This document shows, piece after piece, positions 1 to 12,700 of a stretch of DNA of 64,000 nt (within the stretch, counting starts at the first letter, position 1; each line of letters begins with the position of its first letter). The translations under genes were made by a program, and so were the position numbers. The DNA is from Chrysogorgia sp. JL179-B06. Its lineage: Eukaryota > Cnidaria > Anthozoa > Scleralcyonacea > Chrysogorgiidae. Location of the stretch: assembly GCA_035772405.1 (NCBI GenBank), contig JAYKKM010000193.1, forward strand, positions 3,101,001 to 3,165,000, written 5' to 3'. A model generated the notes under the pieces. The model searched no databases. It was not told the origin of the DNA and saw only the letters and a list, made by a program, of their open reading frames with translations.

Positions 1-1285
1 TCTCTAATAATGTTGGATCGGAGAGAGAGTGAGGTTGAGAAAGAGAGGTTGAGAGGGAGATTGAGAGAGGGAGGGATTATGTCATTCATCCCAAAGACCG
101 TTTACACGAATAATTTCTTTGGATTTGGGGATTCAAAATATTTATATTAGATTTTTTGCTCTCGTCGGTAAACGGATCCGAACGAATCTACTTTATTTCG
201 CATTGACAAAGCATTGAAAATTGATTGCCGTCACTTATCCGTCGGCAAAATCCGATAACAGCTTGTATGACAACAATTACTTCACGAATTACAAACATGT
301 CAAGCTGCAATTGCTTCTTAACATTAACAAAATCTTATTTTAAACCAGTATAAATATCGAAAGTATAACCTTGTTCTGAGTCCAGCTGATAGCTCAGTAT
401 AGCTAGAGCGTTTCATGGCTCTGTCGCTGATTCGATGGTTTGGCGATCAAGATTTTCCTCAGCCTGTTTATAGCTTGTACAACAACAACCTCAAACCTGA
501 TTTAGTTTACAAAAGAGGGAGGCATGGCCCACCAGAAGATTAAGTATAGAAAAAGTTAAATTCAGTATTTCCCAGGCCCTTCTATGAGAGCACGTCACCT
601 CCGATGCAAAACACGCCCGTATATACTTTCCCTATAGGCAGAAAAATGTTTGATAAAACTATTTTATCAACGTTTTGTTAACTGAACTCACTTTGCATTA
701 GAATTCAGTAGAATTCAGTGAGAAAGCAGACTAATAGAGCTCTTAAAATCTATAGTGGCCATATGCGACTATCACACGATATAATTACACCGTAATTATG
801 GGAAACAGAAATCTAGTCCCACAAGTAAACATAATAATTTGTTTTCAAATAATGATAAAGTTAGGCAGTGTTAAAATAAGTATCCAGTGACTTGAAGAGG
901 TTGGTGTACTGCCGTCTGCCGAAATAAGGAGATATAACGTTTCAAATGAACAGCTTTTGTCAGAGAGTAAACGTAAACTGGTCTCTCTGACGGTAGTCCT
1001 TCGCTCGAAACGTCACTACACCTGCTCTTAACTATAAGGGCTGTTTACATAAATGCGGGTTCAGTTTCATTCCGGATTGAACGTGAATTCAAACCGCGTT
1101 TACATAGAAATTCTATCGCAGGATCGAAAATGGCGCGAAATCTGAAATTTGTACTCTTCAATACGTGCCTTAAACTGATAATCTGGCGAAGAAAAAACAT
1201 AAAGAAAAGGGGAAAAGCATTGCTAGCAACGATAATCGCTGCCGTCGCAAGTAAACAAGCATTTAATTCACCTTTAATATATAAC
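1..1285 (+). repeat. Dispersed repeat A, copy 1 (left-truncated by window edge)
   Basis: This block is repeated in the same orientation at about 3020-4787, with only scattered substitutions and small indels outside one large insertion in the second copy. Both copies open with GAGAGATTG-type purine-rich sequence. Both contain an inverted pair of degenerate hammerhead-like motifs, and both end near a short open frame rich in basic residues. No terminal inverted repeat or target duplication could be fixed because the left end lies outside the window. I cannot assign it to a known class. Confidence 0.85.
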
Positions 1286-1417
1286 GTCGTCGACAGTCCA
1301 TTGTTTGAGAATGGCGGCTTCTACCGGAAAGCGGTTTGTCGCGCTGGCGTCAATTTAAATGCCAAATTTAACGCACCAAAAAAACCGTTGCATATACACA
1401 ACCCTTATAAATCCTAA
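1130..1417 (+). pseudogene. Short basic open frame at the end of repeat A (unrecognised)
   Basis: A 95-codon frame. Its first ~55 residues, with the basic core RRKNIKKRGKALLATII, recur in repeat A copy 2 at 4655-4790 with a few amino-acid changes. The similarity stops where the repeat stops, so the second half is unique flanking sequence. The basic stretch could be a DNA- or RNA-binding tail of an element-encoded protein, but I recognise no domain and see no catalytic motif. It may simply be open by chance in a young repeat. I make no functional claim. Confidence 0.25.
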
Positions 1418-1506
1418 TGATTAACCGTATCCCGAGTGTGACTCTTTAACATCGTATCCTTTGGTTAACATGGCAACAAAAAGGACGTGCACCCGTGCGT
1501 CCACCG

Positions 1507-1725
<219 letters not shown>

Positions 1726-1799
1726 ATGAAAGTATACAATGTGCCCTACCGGCTATCACCATAATGGCTTTATGGTAACTGTGGACTTGGGACCCACTA

Positions 1800-1946
1800 T
1801 AGCACTGCACTAGCAATCGCAGAGTCGCGGGTTCAATTCCTACCGGAAGGCCGCTAAGTTGCATTTTTCGCAACTGGTCCCGGTTTGGTCTTAAAATGTA
1901 TGTATTCCAACACTCGAAATTTTCCTTCACCATAAATCCTTTCAAC
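1800..1946 (+). repeat. tRNA-derived SINE, 5'-truncated copy
   Basis: It matches 2079-2220 almost exactly, from AGCACTGCACTAGC through the B-box-like GGTTCAATTCC and the body to the shared end CATAAATCCTTTCA. The A-box part is missing, so this copy is truncated or rearranged. No TA tail follows, unlike the other two copies. Confidence 0.85.
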
Positions 1947-2056
1947 ATGTAGTTTGATCGAGTGAAATGCCAAATATTACCTATAATATACCCAGAATCG
2001 TATCCCGGCATTACCACCATATATACAGAACTCGTGACTAGGCTCTCGGCAACGGC

Positions 2057-2218
2057 TTCCGTAGCTCAGTGGTCAGAGCACTGCACTAGCAATCGCAGAG
2101 TCGCGGGTTCAATTCCTACCGGAAGGCCGCTAAGTTGCATTTTTCGCAACTGGTCCCGGTTTGGTCTTAAAATGTATGTATTCCAACACTCGAAATTTTC
2201 CTTCACCATAAATCCTTT

Positions 2219-2260
<42 letters not shown>
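2057..2260 (+). repeat. tRNA-derived SINE with (TA)n tail
   Basis: The head reads as a tRNA-like pol III promoter: A box TAGCTCAGTGG at about 2063 and B box GGTTCAATTCC at about 2106. TTCCG at the 5' side can pair with CGGAA after the B box, as a decayed acceptor stem. A tRNA-unrelated body of about 100 bp follows and ends CATAAATCCTTTCA, directly joined to about 38 bp of TA repeat. The same body and TA tail occur at 54624-54800, so the TA run is part of the element rather than chance flanking DNA. Confidence 0.9.
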
Positions 2261-2261
<1 letters not shown>

Positions 2262-2689
2262 CAGTACATTTTATCAATCGATAATAAGAATAAATATGAA
2301 AGCTGCTAAATTCTCAAAATAACTGGATATTATATGAAAAGGAGAAATAGGGAAACTTCAATGTGTCGAAAAATACTTAAGTAAGAGTACTTACGAAGTA
2401 ATTGAATCTTATATTTAATTGCTATGGGATGAGCATATGTTTTGCAATTTCTGTTGTTACGGTTGGTGCCGCCTATATTGAGAGGGAGATTGAGGGAGAG
2501 ATTGGGAGTGTGAGAGAGATTGACAGAGAGGGAGTGAAAATGATTTATTTAAACTTGGAATTTCATCAATTACAAAATTGCTTTTCGACAAAATACGGTA
2601 TAGTATATTTTTGTTGTATTTTTACAAATTGAGAAATAGGTAAAAAGATATGAAATATTATGTGGTATCATATCATTAATTTAGTCAGT
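2261..2689. other. Non-coding AT-rich spacer with GAGAGATTG purine-rich patch
   Basis: No gene or structured repeat is seen. At 2478-2540 there is a GA-rich patch resembling the GAGAGATTG runs that start both repeat A copies. This may be an old junction or simple-sequence drift. Confidence 0.5.
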
Positions 2690-3010
2690 TTAGTCAGAGG
2701 AACTGAAGGTAGAAATTATTTTCTTAAATAATTTTAAAGAAGTAGCTAGTCTTGCTTCTTTAGGCAAGCCATTCCATGCGTATGCCACCATTATAGACAA
2801 AACTATATTTTTAACGTATTAATTTGTGCGTGGTCTAGGTAAGGCAATTTTCTTATCTCGATCTCTCAGGTTATAATGTTTAGAATAGTCCGAGAGATCA
2901 AAGAAATCTTGATATACGTACATTGGTGTCAAATGATTAAGTGCCTTATAGATCATTTTAATTTTATGGTTGTTTCTAGTTTCATGTAGAATATCTCAAG
3001 CCAACTCTTC
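2690..3010 (-). pseudogene. LINE (CR1/L2-like) reverse transcriptase C-terminal relic
   Basis: Reading the minus strand from about 3000 downward gives MIYKALNHLTPMYV, then YNLRDRDKKIALPRPRT, then AWNGLPKEARLATSLKLFK. This is the characteristic end of CR1/L2-type LINE ORF2: the 'yKaLnglaP.Yl', 'YnLR' and 'WN.LP...R.a.sl..FK' blocks after the polymerase fingers and palm. In-frame stops interrupt it, so it is dead. The palm with its YADD box is absent; repeat A copy 2 begins where it ends. No 3' tail is evident. Confidence 0.8.
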
Positions 3011-3019
3011 TCCATGCAA

Positions 3020-4787
3020 TAATGTTGGAGAGGGAGATTGAGAGAGGGAGGGATTATGTTATTCATCCCAAAGACCGTTTACACGAATAATTTCTTTGGA
3101 TTTGGGGATTCAAAATATTTATATTAGATTTTTTGTTCTCGTCGGTAAACGGGTCCGAACGAATCTACTTTATTTCGCATTGACAAAGCATTGAAAATTG
3201 ATTGCCGTCACTTACCCGTCGGCAAAATCCGATAACAGCTTGTATGACAACAATTACTTCACGAATTACAAACATGTCAAGCTGCAATTGCTTCTTAACA
3301 TTAACAAAATCTTTTTTTAAATCAGTATAAATATCGAAAGTATAACCTTATTCTGAGTCCAGCTGATAGCTCAGTATAGTTAGAACGTTTCATGGCTCTA
3401 TCGCTGATTCGATGCTTTGGCGATCAAGATTTTCCTCAGCCTGTTTATAGCTTGTACAACAACAACCTCAATCTGACTTAGTTTACAAAAGAGGGAGGCA
3501 TGGCCCACGAGAAGATTAAGTATAGAAAAAGTTAAATTCAGTATTTCCCAGGCCTTCTATGAGAGCACGTCACCTCCGATGCAAAACACGCCCGTATATA
3601 CTGTTCCTATAGGCAAACAAATGTTTGATAAAACTATTTTATCACGTTTTGTTAATTGAACTCAGTTTGCATGCATGGAGACTAGAATTGTGAGAAAGCA
3701 GATTAATAGAGCTCTTAAAAGTCTATAGTTGCCATATGCGACTATCACACGATATAATTACACCGTAATCATAGGCATAGGAACCGGGGAGGCTTCAGCC
3801 CCCCCCCCCAAAAAAAAAAATCAGGACAAGCATTGCTAAATTTAATGAGTTTTTTTCTCAATTGTATTAGTACGACTATAGAGGCTAGGAGAGAAGCTAC
3901 TTAAGAGTTAAGGTAATTTACCTACGGGCTTCATCTACACGAGATTTTACAAACGGGTATAACCTGAAGTGTTAGCCAACCCCTAAACCCTTGCCACGCG
4001 AGTGTTATATTGATTCCCAGACTCTTCTGCAGTACTAGGCACAAAAATGGCGTCACCTGGTAAGAGGCAGCAGGCAACTCTTGGATTCATTTGAAGTATG
4101 ATCGCTGTAGAATTAGATGAAAACGTTTGCTCAAATTGCTGCAAATTGTCTTTCCGAGCTTCTAAATTTCAAAAGTTTCCTGGGGAGGACCCTCGCACCC
4201 CCCTAAAAATGCGGTCACTGATTACATGCTTGTCGACTTCAGCCCCCCCCCCCCCCTGACCGTAATTATGGGAAACAGAAGTTTAGTCCTACAAGCAAAC
4301 ATAATAATTTTCAAATCATGATAAAGTTAGGCAGTGTTAAAATAACTATCCAGTGACTTGAAGAGGTTGGTATACTGCCGTCTGCCGAAATAGTGAAGGA
4401 GATATAACGTTTCAAATGAACAGCTTTTGTCAGAGAGTAAACGTAATGGTCTCTCTGACAGTAGTCCTTCGCTCAAAACGTTACTACACCTGCTCTTCAC
4501 TATAGGGGCTGTTTACATGAATCCGGATTCAGTTTCATTCCGCGTTTACATAGGAATTCTATCCCCGGATCGAAAATCGCACGAAATCTGAAATTTAAAG
4601 ATGGCGATCAATAACATTATAGCGGGTGTTTCTTTCAGCGATTTATGCGCTTGTACACTTCAATACGTGCCTTAAACTGATAATTTGGCGAAGAAAAAAC
4701 ATAAAGAAAAGGGGAAAAGCATTGCTAGCAACGATAATCGATGCGGTCGAAAGTAAACAAACATTTAATTCACCTTTAATATATAAT
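3020..4787 (+). repeat. Dispersed repeat A, copy 2 (interrupted by an insertion)
   Basis: Second copy of the repeat at 1-1285. It aligns from AATAATGTTGGA at the left to TTTAATATATAA at the right. The copy is split by an insertion at 3770-4258 bounded by the 8 bp direct repeat ACCGTAAT; removing it gives continuity with copy 1. Small indels otherwise separate the copies. Confidence 0.85.
3770..4258. mobile_element. Insertion inside repeat A, poly-C family, 8 bp TSD
   Basis: The empty site is present in repeat A copy 1 near 795. Here ACCGTAAT occurs at 3762-3769 and again at 4259-4266, a clean 8 bp target duplication. The left end CATAGGCATAGGAACC resembles the CAGGGGCGTAGGAA ends at 26684 and 40577, and the right end is a C-tract closing in CTG. 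8 bp duplications with CAG...CTG ends suggest a non-autonomous hAT-like element, but terminal repeats are weak. The right half (4081-4258) is present in reverse orientation at 40600-40805. Confidence 0.75.
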
Positions 4788-5093
4788 ATGACGTCAGCGC
4801 AATTCCTGTCTCGAGCTGGAAACCGCCGTCTATAAATGTTAAAACCATGCATGTGTTGTTCGTTTCAGTCCTCTAGGTCGTATTATATCGAATAATAATA
4901 CCGCAAAAACTAAAACAAACGCGACCGGGGCATCACCTAGAGCCAATGGACCTGTTGCAATTTGCATAGGATAATACATTTTGTATTGTTCTGCACCTGA
5001 ACGACTATCTAAATAGAACACAGTATTTAAGAGGTATCCACAGCCAATTACTTTTGAGTTATATGATACCTCATAAACCAGTTACTAACCAGT
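4788..5093. other. Spacer between repeat A and the satellite array
   Basis: About 300 bp of apparently single-copy sequence with no recognisable gene. Short open frames on both strands show no motif. It ends in a duplicated CCAGTTAC next to the first satellite monomer. Confidence 0.5.
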
Positions 5094-6759
5094 TACTTCC
5101 TCTTTCATATGGGCGAAAATCAAACGCATTTGGCATTTAAATAACGAAGAAATCGCTGTTTAAAAATTATTGAATACATCAAGACTGAAATATTGAGAAA
5201 ATTCTATATTTTCAAGCGGATTTTGTTGAAAATATTTCTCGAAATTTTTTTAAATTTCTATATGTCGAATAGTCAAAGACTTCCTCTTTCGTATGGGCTG
5301 AAAATTAACGCATTTGGCATTTAAATAACGAAGTTATCGCGGTTTAACACTTGTTGAATACATCAAGACTGAAATATTGAGAAAATTGAGAAAATACTAC
5401 ATTTTCAAGCGGATTTTGTTGAAAATGTTTCTCGAATTGTTTTTTTGAGTATCAATTGTGGAATAGACAAACACTTCCTCTTTCGTATGCGCTAAAAAAT
5501 CAACGTATTTGGCATTTAAATAACGAAGTTATAGCGTTTTAAAAATTATTGAATACATCAAGATTGAAATATTGAGAAATTTGAGAAAATACGTTATTTT
5601 CAACCGTATTTTGTTGAACATTTTTCTCGAATTTTTTTTTTGAGTTTCTATATGTGGAATAGACAAAGACTTCCTGTTTCATATGGGCTGAAAATTAACG
5701 CATTTGGCATTTAAATAACGAAGTTATCGCGGTTTAAAAATTATTTAATACATCAAGACTGAAATATTGAGAAAATTGAAAAAAATACTTTATATTCAAC
5801 AGTATTTTGCTGAAATTGTTCTCTACTTTTTGTTGTTGCATTTCTATATGTGGAATAGACAAAGACTCTCTCTTTCATATGGGCAGAAAATGAACGCATT
5901 TGGCGTTTAAATAACGAAGTTATCGCGGTTTAAAAATTATTGAATACATGAAGACTGAAATATTGAGTAAAATGAAAAAAATACTTTATATTCAACAGTA
6001 TTTTATTGAAACTTTTTCTCGAATTTTTGTTGTTGCATTTCTATATGTGGAATAGACAAATACTCTCTCTTTCATATGGGCAGAAAATGAACGCATTTGG
6101 CGTTTAAATAACGAAGTTATCGCGGTTTAAAAATTATTGAATACATGAAGACTGAAATATTGAGAAAATTGAAAAAAATACTTTATATTCAACAGTATTT
6201 TATTGAAACTTTTTCTCGAATTTTTTTTTTGAGTTTCTGTATGTGGAATAGACAAAAACTTCCTGTTTCATATGGGCTGAAAATAAACGCATTTGGAATT
6301 TAAATAACGAAGTTATCGTGGTTTAAAAATTATTGAATACATCAAGACTGTAATATTGAGAAAATACTTTATACTCAACCGTATTTTGTTGAAAATTTCT
6401 CTCGAATTTTTTTTGTTTCTCTATGTGGAATAGACAAAGACTTCCTCTTTCATATGGGCTGAAAATGAACACATTTGGCATTTAAATAACGAAGTTATCG
6501 CGGTTTAAAAATTATTGAATACATCATGACTGAAATATTGAGAAAATTGAGAAAATACTTTATTTTCAAACGTGTTTTGTTGAAATTTTTCTCAAATTTT
6601 TTTTGTTGCGTTTCTATATGTGGAATAGACAAAGACTCTCTCTTTCATATGGGCTGCAAATGAACGCATTTGGGATTTAAATAACGAAGTTATCGAGTTT
6701 TAAAAATTATTGAATACATCAAGATTGAGAAAATTGAGAAAATACTTTATTTTCAACCG

Positions 6760-9700
6760 TATTTTGTTGTAAATCTTTCTTGAAATTTTTTTTGGGTTTC
6801 TATATGTGCAAAAGAGAAAGACTTCCTCTTTCAGACGCGCTGACAATGAACGCATTTGGCATTTAAATAACGAAGTTATACCGTTTTAAAAATTATTGAA
6901 TATATCAAGACTGAAATATTGAGAAAATTAAGAAAATACTTTATTTTCAACCGGATTTTGTTGAAAATTTTTCTACAATTTTTTTTGAGTTTCTATATGT
7001 GGAATAGACAAAGACTTTCTCTTTTATATGGGCTGAAAATGAACGCATTTGGCATTTAAATAACGGAGTTATCGCTGCTTAAAAATTATTGAATTAATCA
7101 AGACTGAAATATTGAGAAAATACTTTATTTTCAACCGTATTTTTTGGAAAATTTTTCTTGACATTTTTTTTGCGTTTCTATATGTGGAATAGACAAAGAC
7201 TTCCTCTTTCAGATGGGTTGAAAATGAACGCATTTGGCATTTAAATAACGAAATTATCGAGTTTTAAAAATGATTGAATACATCAAGATTGAGAAAATTG
7301 AGAAAATACTTTATTTTCAACCGTATTTTGTTAAATTTTTATCTAATTTTCTTTTTCGTTTCTATAGGTGGAATAGACAAAGACTTCCTCTTTCATATCG
7401 GCTGAAAATCAACGCATTTGGTATTTAAATAACGAAGTTATAGCGTTTTAAAAATTATTGAATACATCAAGACTGAAATATTGAGAAAATTGAAAAAATA
7501 CTTTAAATTGAACCGTGTTTTGTTGAACATCTTTCTTGAATTTTTTTTTGAGTTTCTATATGTGGAATAGACAAAGACTTTCTCTTTTATATGGGCTGAA
7601 AATGAACGCATTTGGCATTTAAATAACGGAGTTATCTCTGCTTAAAAATTATTGAATACATCAAGACTGAAATATTGAGAAAATACTTTATATTCAACCG
7701 TGTTTTGTTGAACATCTTTCTTGAATTTATTTTTTGAGTTTCTATATGTGGAATAGACAAAGGCTCTCTCTTTCATATGGACTGAAAATGAACGCATTTG
7801 GCATTTAAATAACGAAATTATCGAGTTTAAAAAATTATTGAATACATCAAGATTGAGAAAATTGAGAAAATACTTTATTTTCAACCGTATTTTGTTGAGA
7901 TTTTTATCTAATTTTCTTTTTCGTTTCTATATGTGGAATAACCAAAGACTTCCTCTTTCATATCGGCTGAAAATCAACGCATTTGGCATTTAAATAACGA
8001 AGTTATAGCGTTTTAAAAATTATTGAATACATCAAGACTGAAATATTGAGAAAATACTTTATATTCAACCGTGTTTTGTTGAACATCTTTCTTGAATTTA
8101 TTTTTTGAGTTTCTATATGTGGAATAGACAAAGGCTCTCTCTTTCATATGGACTGAAAATGAACGCATTTGGCATTTAAATAACGAAATTATCGAGTTTT
8201 AAAAATTATTGAATACATCAAGATTGAGAAAATTGAGAAAATACTTTATTTTCATCCGTATTTTGTTGAGATTTTTATCTAATTTTCTTTTTCGTTTCTA
8301 TATGTGGAATAACCAAAGACTTCCTCTTTCATATCGGCTGAAAATCAACGCATTTGGCATTTAAATAACGAAGTTATAGCGTTTTAAAAATTATTGAATA
8401 CATCAAGACTGTAATATTGAGAAAATACTTTATACTCAACCGTATTTTGTTGAAAATGTCTCTCGAATTTTTTTTTAGTTTCTCTCTGTGGAATAGACAA
8501 AGACTTCCTCTTTCATATGGGCTGAAAATGAACGCATTTGGAATTTAAATAACGAAGTTATCGTGGTTTAAAAATTATTGAATACATCAAGACTGTAATA
8601 TTGAGAAAATACTTTATACTCAACCGTATTTTGTTGAAAATGTCTCTCGAATTTTTTTTTAGTTTCTCTATGTGGAATAGACAGACTTCCTCTTTCATAT
8701 GGGCTGAAAATGAACGCATTTGGCATTTAAATAACGAAGTTATCGTGGTTTAAATATTATTGAATACATCAACACTGTAATAAATACTTTATACTCAACC
8801 GTATTTTGTTGAAAATATCTCTCGAATTTTTTTTTAGTTTCTCTATGTGGAATAGACAAAGACTTCCTCTTTCATATGGGCTGAAAATGAACGCATTTGG
8901 CATTTAAATAACGAAGTTATCGCAGTTTAAAAATTATTGAATACATCAAGACTGAAATATTGAGAAAATTGAGAAAATACTTTATTTTCAAACGTGTTTT
9001 GTTGAACTTTTTCTCAAATTTTTTTTGTTGCGTTTCTATATGTGGAATAGACAAAGACTCTCTCTTTCATATGGGCTGAAAATGAACGCATTTGGCATTT
9101 AAATAAGGAAGTTATCGAGTTTTAAAAATTATTGAATACATCAAGATTGAGAAAATTGACAAAATACTTTATTTTCAACCGTATTTTGTTGAAATTTTCC
9201 TCTAATTTTCTTTTTCGTTTCTATATGTGGAATAGACAAAGATTTCCTCGTGCATATGGGCTAAAAATCAACGCATTTGGCATTTAAATAACGAAGTTAT
9301 AGCGTTTCAAAAATTATTGAATACATCAAGACTGAAATATTGAGAAAATACTTTATATTCAACCGTGTTTTGTTGAACATCTTTCTTGAATTTTTTTTTT
9401 GAGTTTCTATATGTTAATAGACAAGGACTCTCTCTTTCATATGGGCTGAAAATGAACGCATTTGGCATTTAAATAACGAAGTTATCGCGGTTTAAAAATG
9501 ATTGAATACATGAAGAGTGAAATATTGAGAAAATAGTTTATTTTCAACCTTATTTTGTTGTAAATCTTTCTTGACATTTTTTTTGAGTTTCTATATGTGC
9601 AATAGAGAGAGACTTCCTCTTTCAGACGCGCTGACAATGAACGCATTTGGCATTTATATAACGAAGTTATACCGTTTTAAAAATTATTGAATATATCAAG

Positions 9701-12700
9701 ACTGAAATATTGAGAAAATTAAGAAAATACTTTATTTTCAACCGGATTTTGTTGAACATTTTTCTAGAATTTTTTTTGAGTTTCTATATGTGGAATAGAC
9801 AAAGACTTTCTCTTTTATATGGGCTGAAAATGAACGCATTTGGCATTTAAATAACGGAGTTATCGCTGCTTAAAAATTATTGAATTAATCAAGACTGAAA
9901 TATTGAGAAAATACTTTATTTTCAACCGTATTTTTTGGAAAATTTTTCTTGACATTTTTTTTGCGTTTCTATATGTGGAATAGACAAAGACTTCCTCTTT
10001 CAGATGGGTTGAAAATGAACGCATTTGGCATTTAAATAACGAAATTATCGAGTTTTAAAAATGATTGAATACATCAAGATTGAGAAAATTGAGAAAATAC
10101 TTTATTTTCAACCGTATTTTGTTAAATTTTTATCTAATTTTCTTTTTCGTTTCTATAGGTGGAATAGACAAAGACTTCCTCTTTCATATCGGCTGAAAAT
10201 CAACGCATTTGGCATTTAAATAACGAAGTTATAGCGTTTTAAAAATTATTGAATACATCAAGACTGAAATATTGAGAAAATTGAAAAAATACTTTAAATT
10301 GAACCGTGTTTTGTTGAACATCTTTCTTGAATTTTTTTTTGAGTTTCTATATGTGGAATAGACAAAGACTTTCTCTTTTATATGGGCTGAAAATGAACGC
10401 ATTTGGCATTTAAATAACGGAGTTATCTCTGCTTAAAAATTATTGAATACATCAAGACTGAAATATTGAGAAAATACTTTATATTCAACCGTGTTTTGTT
10501 GAACATCTTTCTTGAATTTATTTTTTGAGTTTCTATATGTGGAATAGACAAAGGCTCTCTCTTTCATATGGACTGAAAATGAACGCATTTGGCATTTAAA
10601 TAACGAAATTATCGAGTTTAAAAAATTATTGAATACATCAAGATTGAGAAAATTGAGAAAATACTTTATTTTCAACCGTATTTTGTTGAGATTTTTATCT
10701 AATTTTCTTTTTCGTTTCTATATGTGGAATAACCAAAGACTTCCTCTTTCATATCGGCTGAAAATCAACGCATTTGGCATTTAAATAACGAAGTTATAGC
10801 GTTTTAAAAATTATTGAATACATCAAGACTGAAATATTGAGAAAATACTTTATATTCAACCGTGTTTTGTTGAACATCTTTCTTGAATTTATTTTTTGAG
10901 TTTCTATATGTGGAATAGACAAAGGCTCTCTCTTTCATATGGACTGAAAATGAACGCATTTGGCATTTAAATAACGAAATTATCGAGTTTTAAAATTTAT
11001 TGAATACATCAAGATTGAGAAAATTGAGAAAATACTTTATTTTCATCCGTATTTTGTTGAGATTTTTATCTAATTTTCTTTTTCGTTTCTATATGTGGAA
11101 TAACCAAAGACTTCCTCTTTCATATCGGCTGAAAATCAACGCATTTGGCATTTAAATAACGAAGTTATAGCGTTTTAAAAATTATTGAATACATCAAGAC
11201 TGTAATATTGAGAAAATACTTTATACTCAACCGTATTTTGTTGAAAATGTCTCTCGAATTTTTTTTTAGTTTCTCTCTGTGGAATAGACAAAGACTTCCT
11301 CTTTCATATGGGCTGAAAATGAACGCATTTGGAATTTAAATAACGAAGTTATCGTGGTTTAAAAATTATTGAATACATCAAGACTGTAATATTGAGAAAA
11401 TACTTTATACTCAACCGTATTTTGTTGAAAATGTCTCTCGAATTTTTTTTTAGTTTCTCTATGTGGAATAGACAGACTTCCTCTTTCATATGGGCTGAAA
11501 ATGAACGCATTTGGCATTTAAATAACGAAGTTATCGTGGTTTAAAAATTATTGAATACATCAACACTGTAATAAATACTTTATACTCAACCGTATTTTGT
11601 TGAAAATATCTCTCGAATTTTTTTTTAGTTTCTCTATGTGGAATAGACAAAGACTTCCTCTTTCATATGGGCTGAAAATGAACGCATTTGGCATTTAAAT
11701 AACGAAGTTATCGCAGTTTAAAAATTATTGAATACATCAAGACTGAAATATTGAGAAAATTGAGAAAATACTTTATTTTCAAACGTGTTTTGTTGAACTT
11801 TTTCTCAAATTTTTTTTGTTGCGTTTCTATATGTGGAATAGACAAAGACTCTCTCTTTCATATGGGCTGAAAATGAACGCATTTGGCATTTAAATAAGGA
11901 AGTTATCGAGTTTTAAAAATTATTGAATACATCAAGATTGAGAAAATTGACAAAATACTTTATTTTCAACCGTATTTTGTTGAAATTTTCCTCTAATTTT
12001 CTTTTTCGTTTCTATATGTGGAATAGACAAAGATTTCCTCGTGCATATGGGCTAAAAATCAACGCATTTGGCATTTAAATAACGAAGTTATAGCGTTTCA
12101 AAAATTATTGAATACATCAAGACTGAAATATTGAGAAAATACTTTATATTCAACCGTGTTTTGTTGAACATCTTTCTTGAATTTTTTTTTTGAGTTTCTA
12201 TATGTTAATAGACAAGGACTCTCTCTTTCATATGGGCTGAAAATGAACGCATTTGGCATTTAAATAACGAAGTTATCGCGGTTTAAAAATGATTGAATAC
12301 ATGAAGAGTGAAATATTGAGAAAATAGTTTATTTTCAACCTTATTTTGTTGTAAATCTTTCTTGACATTTTTTTTGAGTTTCTATATGTGCAATAGAGAG
12401 AGACTTCCTCTTTCAGACGCGCTGACAATGAACGCATTTGGCATTTATATAACGAAGTTATACCGTTTTAAAAATTATTGAATATATCAAGACTGAAATA
12501 TTGAGAAAATTAAGAAAATACTTTATTTTCAACCGGATTTTGTTGAACATTTTTCTAGAATTTTTTTTGAGTTTCTATATGTGGAATAGACAAAGACTTT
12601 CTCTTTTATATGGGCTGAAAATGAACGCATTTGGCATTTAAATAACGGAGTTATCGCTGCTTAAAAATTATTGAATTAATTAAGACTGAAATATTGAGAA
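6760..12700. repeat. Higher-order repeat within the satellite, period 2,791 bp (15 monomers)
   Basis: Variant monomers recur in the same order at a fixed offset of 2,791 bp. For example, the TGACAATGAACGC variant sits at 6841, 9632 and 12423, and identical 80-codon frames lie at 7642 and 10433. Units 1 (about 6760-9550) and 2 (about 9551-12341) are nearly identical. Unit 3 starts at about 12342, and its match decays beyond about 12700. Monomers within a unit differ far more from each other than the units do, so a 15-monomer block was amplified recently. Confidence 0.92.

Noticed and set aside
7642..10675. Identical 80-codon frames at 7642 and 10433 as a possible gene family
   Set aside because: They lie in satellite monomers and are identical because of the 2,791 bp higher-order repeat; other monomers break the frame.
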